NCBI GenBank assembly: GCA_016875155.1
Contig: VGSD01000141.1
Span: 1-7,416, forward strand
Direction: 5' to 3'
DNA length: 7,416 nucleotides
DNA from: Deltaproteobacteria bacterium
GTDB taxonomy: Bacteria > Desulfobacterota > BSN033 > UBA1163
Part shown: positions 1 to 4,136 of the stretch, piece after piece
How the letters are laid out: every line of letters starts with the position of its first letter
How positions within the stretch are numbered: position 1 is the stretch's first letter
Program-made: the position numbers and the translations under genes
Notes under the pieces: model-generated
Database searches by the model: none
Told to the model about the DNA's origin: nothing
What the model saw: only the letters and a program-made list of their open reading frames with translations

Positions 1-30
1 AAGGAGTTAGTCCAAAATGGCTAACCCCTT
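1..30. terminator. Hairpin at the left edge, probable terminator of the tRNA-Arg transcript
   Basis: Two 10-base arms (1-10 and 21-30) are inverted copies with one mismatch, which becomes a G-U wobble in minus-strand RNA. The loop itself can extend the stem through CCA/TGG (12-14 with 18-20), leaving a three-base loop and a single bulge. It lies 8 bases beyond the 3' end of tRNA-Arg, where an intrinsic terminator would be expected. The T-tract needed on the minus strand would fall outside the window, so this cannot be confirmed. Read on the plus strand it is followed by GATTTTATT, so it could also stop transcription coming from the left. Confidence 0.5.
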
Positions 31-38
31 GATTTTAT

Positions 39-115
39 TGGCGCGCCCAGCCCGACTCGAACGGGCGACCTGCGGATTCGTAGTCCGACGCTCTATCCAT
101 CTGAGCTATGGGCGC
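39..115 (-). tRNA. tRNA-Arg, anticodon ACG, CCA encoded
   Basis: The minus strand folds into a full 77-base cloverleaf. The acceptor stem pairs GCGCCCA (115-109) with TGGGCGC (49-43), with discriminator G at 42 and CCA encoded at 41-39. The D arm is GCTC/GAGC, the T arm is GCCCG-TTCGAGT-CGGGC, and the anticodon loop CTACGAA places ACG at 81-79. The base normally at position 34 would be the adenosine edited to inosine by TadA, so this tRNA should read CGU, CGC and CGA. The outermost anticodon-stem pair (27-43) is a U-C mismatch. It begins only 5 bases after the stop codon of the upstream protein gene, so it must be processed out of a shared transcript or start from a promoter inside that gene. 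Confidence 0.97.
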
Positions 116-120
116 ACCTA

Positions 121-453
121 CTATTTCTTCTTGGGAGGGGAGGGCGATGAAGGGGGAGGCAGAATCTCCACCTGAGAAGCCACATTATGGCCTCTACGTA
201 AAAAATAGGTAACCTTTACCCGTTCACCAACTCCTGGTAACCGAGAAGGGATATAGATTGTCCGTCTCCCTACTGTAAAATACATGCTTTCGCCCTTGTC
301 TCCCTTTACGGTTAATTGTTCCCTATAAAGACTTTCTACTTTTCCCTGAAAAAAGAAATATTGTTGAGCCTCGGAGTTCTCCGCTGCAACCATCATTAGG
401 AGCGCCACGACTAGTACCGATAGCACAATCATAATCCTCTGGAATTTACACAT
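121..453 (-). CDS. Small secreted protein of unknown function
   Basis: 110 residues. I do not recognise the family. Residues 1-6 are short and basic, 7-23 are strongly hydrophobic, and SEA-QQ at 27-31 is a good signal-peptidase I site, so export to the periplasm or outside is likely. The mature part is about 80 residues of alternating short strands (FFFQGKVESL, QLTVKGDKG, YFTVGRRTIYI, ERVKVTYFL, ASQVEIL), which suggests a small beta-barrel of OB-fold type; this is inference from pattern only. The tail is proline/serine-rich and ends in three lysines. The start at 453 is supported by GAGGAG at 463-458, 4 bases upstream. An in-frame ATG at 432 lacks such a site and would remove the basic n-region. 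The gene sits between tRNA-Ser(GGA) and tRNA-Arg, and its stop is 5 bases from the tRNA. Confidence 0.8.
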   Translation of the reverse strand: MCKFQRIMIVLSVLVVALLMMVAAENSEAQQYFFFQGKVESLYREQLTVKGDKGESMYFTVGRRTIYIPSRLPGVGERVKVTYFLRRGHNVASQVEILPPPSSPSPPKKK

Positions 454-498
454 AAATCTCCTCTTTTCTCCCCCTGCTATACTTCTTCATTTCTAACT

Positions 499-512
499 TA
501 CATTACAATGTA
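499..512. promoter_or_regulatory. 14-bp palindrome upstream of the secreted-protein gene
   Basis: TACATT and AATGTA are perfect inverted arms around a 2-base spacer, 46 bases upstream of the start at 453 and 32 bases past the 3' end of tRNA-Ser(GGA). A dyad this compact fits an operator for a dimeric regulator. It is also short and A+T-rich enough to be chance. No clear -35/-10 pair was seen beside it. Confidence 0.25.
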
Positions 513-520
513 TATGGCCT

Positions 521-548
521 GCCAGACAGAGCTTTAGCGTAGTCTGGC
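521..548 (-). other. Hairpin that includes the 3' CCA end of tRNA-Ser(GGA)
   Basis: In the minus-strand transcript the last four bases of the tRNA (GCCA) and the following GAC form a 7-base arm that pairs perfectly with GTCTGGC at 527-521, across a 14-base loop. The discriminator base and the CCA are therefore inside the stem of the precursor. There is no T-run directly after it, so an ordinary intrinsic terminator is not well supported. A 3'-processing or precursor-folding signal is possible. Confidence 0.45.
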
Positions 549-637
549 GGAGAGAGAGGGATTCGAACCCTCGGTCCCGATTTTGTCGGAACACACGATT
601 TCCAGTCGTGCCCCTTCGGCCTCTCGGGCATCTCTCC
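545..637 (-). tRNA. tRNA-Ser, anticodon GGA, CCA encoded
   Basis: 93 bases on the minus strand. The acceptor stem pairs GGAGAGA (637-631) with TCTCTCC (555-549), with discriminator G at 548 and CCA at 547-545. The anticodon arm is CACGA-CTGGAAA-TCGTG, placing GGA at 603-601, which reads UCC and UCU. The long variable arm (about 7 pairs, GTTCCGA against TCGGGAC with one G-U) and the discriminator G are the identity features recognised by seryl-tRNA synthetase, which is encoded upstream on the same strand. The T arm carries TTCGAAT. Confidence 0.97.
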
Positions 638-694
638 GTGATTTCACCTACGGTGCAATACTGTTAACTTTTAACCACCGACTCTCAACTATTG

Positions 695-704
695 TTTGTA
701 CAAA
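695..704. repeat. 10-bp palindrome between the two serine tRNAs
   Basis: TTTGTACAAA is a perfect palindrome in the 114-base spacer 638-751. The same spacer has a small GTTAA-CTT-TTAAC hairpin at 663-675. The spacer is A+T-rich and holds no reading frame that I would call. No promoter with two convincing boxes was found for tRNA-Ser(GGA), so co-transcription with the upstream tRNA is likely. Confidence 0.35.
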
Positions 705-729
705 TATTTAAAAGTTTCCAGTATATGGT

Positions 730-750
730 AAAATTTGCTTTGCAAATTTT
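730..750 (-). terminator. A+T-rich hairpin right behind tRNA-Ser(UGA)
   Basis: AAAATTTGC (730-738) and GCAAATTTT (742-750) are perfect 9-base inverted arms with a 3-base loop, starting 2 bases past the encoded CCA. On the minus strand the stem ends in TTTT, which could serve as the U-tract of a weak intrinsic terminator. The stem has only two G-C pairs, so it may rather be a partial attenuator or a stop for exonuclease trimming. A similar hairpin flanks the other side of the same tRNA (841-858). Confidence 0.45.
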
Positions 751-751
751 C

Positions 752-837
752 TGGCGGAGGGAGTAGGATTCGAACCCACGGGGCTTTCACCCAGCGGTTT
801 TCAAGACCGCCGCCTTAAGCCACTCGGCCATCCCTCC
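752..837 (-). tRNA. tRNA-Ser, anticodon UGA, CCA encoded
   Basis: 86 bases on the minus strand. The acceptor stem pairs GGAGGGA (837-831) with TCCCTCC (762-756), with discriminator G at 755 and CCA at 754-752. The anticodon arm GCGGT-CTTGAAA-ACCGC places TGA at 803-801, which reads UCA and, by wobble, other UCN codons. The long variable arm (around GGGTGAAAGCCC) marks it as a class II serine tRNA. The T stem GTGGG/CCTAC has one G-U pair. It is the first tRNA of the string, closest to serS. Confidence 0.97.
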
Positions 838-840
838 GAG

Positions 841-858
841 ATTTTGCTAAAGCAAAAT
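841..858 (-). repeat. Hairpin just upstream of tRNA-Ser(UGA)
   Basis: ATTTTGC (841-847) and GCAAAAT (852-858) are perfect 7-base inverted arms around TAAA, ending 3 bases before the 5' end of the tRNA. It shares the TTTGC/GCAAA core with the hairpin on the tRNA's other side (730-750), so the tRNA gene is bracketed by two related dyads. Confidence 0.5.
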
Positions 859-884
859 ACTTTCAACTTTTCACATTTTACTTT

Positions 885-899
885 TTCGTCTTCGACGAA
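885..899 (-). other. Short hairpin downstream of the synthase-like gene
   Basis: TTCGTC (885-890) and GACGAA (894-899) are perfect 6-base arms with a 3-base loop, about 60 bases past the stop at 961. On the minus strand it is followed by AAAAG rather than a T-run, so it is not a standard intrinsic terminator. It touches the tRNA-like fragment at 899-926. Confidence 0.35.
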
Positions 900-926
900 G
901 GGAGTAGGATGTGCTCGATCTCTCCG
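899..926 (-). pseudogene. Possible relic of a serine tRNA (two ends joined)
   Basis: AGGGAGTAGGAT at 899-910 is an exact 12-base copy of 758-769, the acceptor/T-arm 3' part of tRNA-Ser(UGA). Seven bases further on, ATCTCTCCG at 918-926 is an exact 9-base copy of 630-638, the 5' start of tRNA-Ser(GGA) plus one flanking base. Both pieces are in the orientation and order of a tRNA whose middle has been lost. The fragment lacks D, anticodon and variable arms and cannot function. It lies between the synthase-like gene (stop at 961) and the intact tRNA-Ser(UGA). Chance similarity cannot be excluded for the 9-base part; the 12-base match is harder to dismiss. Confidence 0.4.
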
Positions 927-960
927 CTTAAACCCACACTACCAATGCCAATAAGCCTCA

Positions 961-1662
961 TTACTTCACATCACAAACCTTTCCACTCTTTCTGTAAGAC
1001 CTCAATTGCGCCCAATCCCACGAGTAATCGTATAAATGTAGTCCTTTCGATGAAGCTACTAATTCTCCATCTTCTACCCCAATCTCTTTTGCCATATATT
1101 CCTTCATTAACTGTAATCCACCCATATTCGAAGGGAATCCTCCCCATAAGTCCCATGATCTAAAATATAAGAAAAAATGTAATTTGGTATCTTGAATTCT
1201 TGTGTCGATTGAACGTAAACAAGGCGGATCTTCCAAATACAAATGGTTCGCCCAATCCCCGACAATAATATGTTCCTGGTTACTCCTATAACCTCCGGTC
1301 TTTTGAAATAATTCCTTATATCTTTCTATGATCATCTGCATTTGTGGCTTTATATAAGTTCCATATGTGTAAGACTCATTAGGTTTCTTTTGGTCATCTA
1401 CAAGATAGTAAAAATACTCGTTTTCAATATAATCATCGGAGGTCGGATTGGGTATATTCATCCCAGGCGGAATAGAAGGAGCAAGAGGCCTAACCCCTGG
1501 GCTCGTGATGCGGACAGTGACATAATCAAATTCTAATCGATACGTCCCCGCATAACTGCCGCTATCGATTTTAAATTTTTTACCTTTTTCAAATATTAAA
1601 TCAACCAGTTGATACCAGGCATCTGAAATGTCCGTTGCTTCAATATAGGCTACGTTCAACAC
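961..1662 (-). CDS. Thymidylate-synthase-like protein, archaeal-type branch
   Basis: 233 residues. Thymidylate synthases methylate dUMP to dTMP using a methylene-folate; relatives hydroxymethylate pyrimidine nucleotides. The core is intact: C148 in DPPC is the expected nucleophile, R168-S169-W-D171 matches the phosphate-binding RSxD segment, N179 in GFPSN is the Asn that favours uracil over cytosine, and HLY supplies H209 and Y211. These stand at exactly the spacing of E. coli ThyA C146, R166, S167, D169, N177, H207 and Y209. The position after the catalytic Cys is Leu rather than His. The N-terminal half (FDYVTVRITSPGVRPL, YTYG) resembles the methanogen-type synthases. The start is GTG at 1662, chosen for GAGAGG 7 bases upstream. 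Base composition is lower in G+C than serS, suggesting transfer. Substrate (dUMP or another nucleotide) and cofactor cannot be fixed from sequence. A soluble cytoplasmic enzyme. Confidence 0.82.
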   Translation of the reverse strand: MLNVAYIEATDISDAWYQLVDLIFEKGKKFKIDSGSYAGTYRLEFDYVTVRITSPGVRPLAPSIPPGMNIPNPTSDDYIENEYFYYLVDDQKKPNESYTYGTYIKPQMQMIIERYKELFQKTGGYRSNQEHIIVGDWANHLYLEDPPCLRSIDTRIQDTKLHFFLYFRSWDLWGGFPSNMGGLQLMKEYMAKEIGVEDGELVASSKGLHLYDYSWDWAQLRSYRKSGKVCDVK

Positions 1663-1750
1663 TAAAATTCCTCTCCCTAGTGGATTATTTTGGCCAACTG
1701 GAAATAAGGGATGATGAAGTTTTGGAGTAAATAGATTTTCTTTTAAATTC

Positions 1751-1778
1751 TCCCAACTCCTAACCCCGAACTCCGAAC
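1751..1778 (-). repeat. Four-unit tract of a 7-base repeat behind serS
   Basis: On the plus strand four consecutive heptamers read TCCCAAC, TCCTAAC, CCCGAAC and TCCGAAC, consensus YCCNAAC. On the minus strand this is RGTTNGG, starting 2 bases after the serS stop codon. The rest of the 118-base spacer 1663-1780 is A+T-rich and carries the ribosome binding site of the next gene near 1670. No convincing hairpin terminator was seen there. The tract does not form a stem with itself. Confidence 0.75.
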
Positions 1779-1780
1779 TT

Positions 1781-3061
1781 TTATCTCCTCTTCCCTATCT
1801 TTTCAACTCCATTCATATAGGGTCGTAAAACCTCTGGGATCAGAACGCTTCCATCCGCTTGCTGATAGTTTTCCAAAATCGCCACCAGTGTTCTGCCAAT
1901 AGCCAACCCAGAGCCGTTAAGCGTATGAACATATTCTGTCTTCGACTTCCCGGAGATACGGTATCGGATCTTTGCCCTTCTGGCCTGAAAATCTTCAAAG
2001 TTACTGCAGGAGGAAATTTCCTTGAAGGTATCCTGTCCGGGAAGCCAGACCTCGATATCATACGTCTTTGATGCTGAAAACCCAAGATCCCCTGAACAGA
2101 GGTTGACAACACGATAAGGAAGTTTGAGCCTCCTGAGAACCTCTTCCGCATTGGAGAGCAGTTTCTCCAGTTCATCATAAGAATTTTCAGGCTTTGTAAA
2201 CTTGACCAGTTCCACCTTATTGAATTGATGCTGCCTGATTAACCCACGGGTATCCTTTCCGTAAGAACCCGCCTCCTTTCTGAAGCACGGAGTGTAGGCA
2301 GTATAATAAAGGGGAAGGTCTTTCTCCTCCAGAACCTCATCCTGGTGAATATTCGTCACTGGTACTTCTGCTGTGGGAATGAGAAAGTAATCGACCCCCT
2401 CTACCCTGAATAACTCCTCCTCAAATTTGGGAAGTTGCCCTGTGCCCGTCATCGTCGTCCGGTTGACCATAAACGGGGGAAGGACTTCACAATATCCGTG
2501 TTCCCGGGTATGAAGGTCTAACATAAAATTGATCAGGACCCTCTCTAACTTGGCTCCAAGGTCCCAGTAGAGGGTAAACCGGGCTCCGGTTATCTTTGCC
2601 CCTGATTTAAAATCAAGGATTCCTAATTCCTCCCCGATATCCCAGTGGGGTTTAGGCTCGAAACCGAATTTAGGTATCTCTCCCCATCGTCTGACCTCAG
2701 CATTATCAGAAGAATCCTTCCCTATGGGTACAGAAGAATGGGGAAGGTTCGGAATAATGAGAAGAAATTCTTGCAGTGCTTTTTCCTTCTCCTGGATGAT
2801 TCCATCCAGTTCCTTCAATTCCTGAGATACCTTTTTCATTTCTGAAATAAGCTCGGTGGCATCCCCTCCCTCTTTTTTCTTCCTGCTCACATCATCAGAG
2901 ACTTTTTTCTGAAGGGCTCTCAATCTCTCCCATTCCTGTAGATTCTTCCTTCTCTCACCGTCGATGGTTACAAATTGATCCAGGCTGATCGCCTGTCCTC
3001 TTAAAGATAGCCTTTCCTTCACCTCGTCCAAGTGATCCCGGATGTATTTGGCTTCCAGCAT
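1781..3061 (-). CDS. serS: Seryl-tRNA synthetase
   Basis: 426 residues, the usual bacterial length. It charges tRNA-Ser with serine through seryl-adenylate, in the cytoplasm as a homodimer; it also makes Ser-tRNA(Sec) where selenocysteine is used. Residues 1 to about 105 are the N-terminal domain with a charged antiparallel coiled coil (about 35-100) that grips the long variable arm of tRNA-Ser. The class II catalytic core follows: motif 2 is PCFRKEAG at 258-265 with R261, then a loop ending in RQHQF, and motif 3 is GSGLAIGRT with R390, matching E. coli R268 and R397. TAEVP and ELVKF, typical of the serine/ATP pocket, are present. The start at 3061 has AAGGTG 5 bases upstream. It sits 90 bases after the GerMN gene with no terminator between, and its own substrate tRNAs lie downstream on the same strand. 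No T-box leader was seen. Confidence 0.98.
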   Translation of the reverse strand: MLEAKYIRDHLDEVKERLSLRGQAISLDQFVTIDGERRKNLQEWERLRALQKKVSDDVSRKKKEGGDATELISEMKKVSQELKELDGIIQEKEKALQEFLLIIPNLPHSSVPIGKDSSDNAEVRRWGEIPKFGFEPKPHWDIGEELGILDFKSGAKITGARFTLYWDLGAKLERVLINFMLDLHTREHGYCEVLPPFMVNRTTMTGTGQLPKFEEELFRVEGVDYFLIPTAEVPVTNIHQDEVLEEKDLPLYYTAYTPCFRKEAGSYGKDTRGLIRQHQFNKVELVKFTKPENSYDELEKLLSNAEEVLRRLKLPYRVVNLCSGDLGFSASKTYDIEVWLPGQDTFKEISSCSNFEDFQARRAKIRYRISGKSKTEYVHTLNGSGLAIGRTLVAILENYQQADGSVLIPEVLRPYMNGVEKIGKRR

Positions 3062-3140
3062 AAAAACACCTTAAAGTTTGCAGAGTTGTCCGGCTAAAAA
3101 TCTTTTAAATATTAGCATCAAATCCTCTTTAAATCAAATG

Positions 3141-3164
3141 ATTGCTTTTTATTATTGCTTTTTA
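3141..3164. repeat. 11-base tandem duplication across the GerMN stop codon
   Basis: ATTGCTTTTTA occurs at 3141-3151 and again at 3154-3164, 13 bases apart. The copies straddle the TAA at 3154-3152, so the last three codons (Lys-Lys-Gln) and the 3' flank are duplicates of each other. A second TAA follows in frame at once. The remaining spacer to serS (3062-3140) is A+T-rich with no clear hairpin. Confidence 0.6.
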
Positions 3165-3730
3165 ATGAGATCCGGTTTGGATGCAATGGGTTGCCTTAAG
3201 GAGAGATGTCCGGCGATAGTTTCTATGGGCTTCCCTTCGATGAATATCTGAACCTGTTTTATCTGTGAAAAGTTTTGTGTAAGCGAATTGACAATGGAAT
3301 AAGCTGTTAGAATTTCAGCAGAACTCCCTCCAGGATGGTCCTTTGAAAGGGCTTTATTAAAATTGATAATTGCCGTCCCCTTTTCGTCCAGTTTCAGGGC
3401 TAAACATTTTGTCTGGGACGGAAGGGTGGGAATCAGTTTTCCCTTCGGCCCTCTGATCAGTTCATCAACAACCTCTTTTGCCTCTTCTTTAACCCCCCCT
3501 TTCCTTGCAATCCTCCTTTTCTCACCGATCAAATACTCTCCACTCAGATCTGAGAAATAGAGGACAATCTCCCTCCTTTCCTGAACTAAACCCAATTTTT
3601 CTAAAAATGGGCCAAAGGTGTTGACGATCTCTCTGTTGAAAAAAACCGATAACGACGCGATGATTCCAACCAGAAACAGTAAAACAATGAACTTTCCAAT
3701 CCAGCCCTTTTTCTTCCGTTTCTTTGCCAT
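3152..3730 (-). CDS. GerMN-domain protein with N-terminal membrane anchor
   Basis: 192 residues. A lysine-rich stretch (2-8) precedes one membrane segment (about 13-31), so the rest should face the periplasm or cell exterior. Residues about 54-182 carry the GerMN pattern: IVLYFSDLSGEYLIGEKR, then EEAKEVVDELIRGP, then a Pro-rich turn, INFNKAL, an S-AEILTAYSIVNSLTQNF helix, VQIFIEGK and GHLSL. The domain was first described in spore-germination protein GerM but is widespread in non-sporulating bacteria, often linked to the envelope; its precise role here is unknown. The start at 3730 is chosen because it gives a normal K-rich anchor and lies 7 bases after the previous stop. Its ribosome binding site is weak. 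The ATG at 3787 would add 19 residues and overlap the upstream gene by 50 bases, but has AGGGG upstream, so the start is uncertain. Confidence 0.88.
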   Translation of the reverse strand: MAKKRKKKGWIGKFIVLLFLVGIIASLSVFFNREIVNTFGPFLEKLGLVQERREIVLYFSDLSGEYLIGEKRRIARKGGVKEEAKEVVDELIRGPKGKLIPTLPSQTKCLALKLDEKGTAIINFNKALSKDHPGGSSAEILTAYSIVNSLTQNFSQIKQVQIFIEGKPIETIAGHLSLRQPIASKPDLIKKQ

Positions 3731-3737
3731 AGACGGC

Positions 3738-4073
3738 CTATTGATTTCTCTTCCCCTCCGCCATTTTCCCAACAATAGGAAGGGCATACCGTTGCCCCTG
3801 AAGTGCTTTTACCATGAGGATGAGCCACAAAATGAGGCCTAATAGCCAGAGCGGAACAATTAAAAGATTGATGATGGGGATGAAACTGATTACGCCCATG
3901 ATCACAAAAAGCCCCAGAAAGGTAATGGTTGATTGCATCGCATGAAACCTTACGAAAGAACTCTTCTTCTCAACTACTAAGAAGACGATCCCTGTGATGA
4001 ATCCGACGAGATAACAGAGAAACCCCGCCACATTTTCATCCAACCCCGTGCTTGATTTCTGTCTTTCTTCCAT
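3738..4073 (-). CDS. DUF4870-family small membrane protein
   Basis: 111 residues, almost all hydrophobic after residue 14. Likely segments are 15-34, 48-68 and 70-90, giving a three-helix inner-membrane protein with a charged C-terminal tail. The motif FVRFHAMQS (40-48) after the first helix and the ALPIVGKMA tail are typical of DUF4870, a family of unknown function found across bacteria. Reading could begin at 4121, but the ATG at 4073 has an excellent AAGGAGGG 4 bases upstream, while the extension has no hydrophobic or family features. The gene starts 63 bases after the uvrA stop without an obvious terminator and is followed within 7 bases by the GerMN gene, so these two are almost certainly co-transcribed. 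Confidence 0.9.
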   Translation of the reverse strand: MEERQKSSTGLDENVAGFLCYLVGFITGIVFLVVEKKSSFVRFHAMQSTITFLGLFVIMGVISFIPIINLLIVPLWLLGLILWLILMVKALQGQRYALPIVGKMAEGKRNQ

Positions 4074-4136
4074 AAACCCTCCTTGAAAATCCCAATGGGT
4101 AATTGAAAGGCTATTTATCAATGTATGTAAAAAAAG

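Noticed and set aside
758..910. The 12-base repeat 758-769/899-910 as attachment sites of an integrated element
   Set aside because: An element integrated at the tRNA 3' end should leave its second copy downstream of the tRNA (lower coordinates); here it is upstream, and the enclosed segment is only the tRNA itself. No integrase is present.
909..1163. Plus-strand open frame of 84 codons
   Set aside because: Antisense to the C-terminal half of the synthase-like gene, which has clear catalytic residues; the plus-strand product is low in complexity and unconvincing.
3062..3151. T-box or other leader riboswitch upstream of serS
   Set aside because: The 90-base spacer is too short and A+T-rich, with no T-box sequence or strong antiterminator/terminator pair.
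3738..4121. Longer 127-residue version of the DUF4870 protein starting at 4121
   Set aside because: The internal ATG at 4073 has a near-perfect ribosome binding site and gives a normal family N-terminus.
4074..4136. Terminator between uvrA and the DUF4870 gene
   Set aside because: No stem of useful length precedes a T-run on the minus strand; read-through into the next genes seems more likely.
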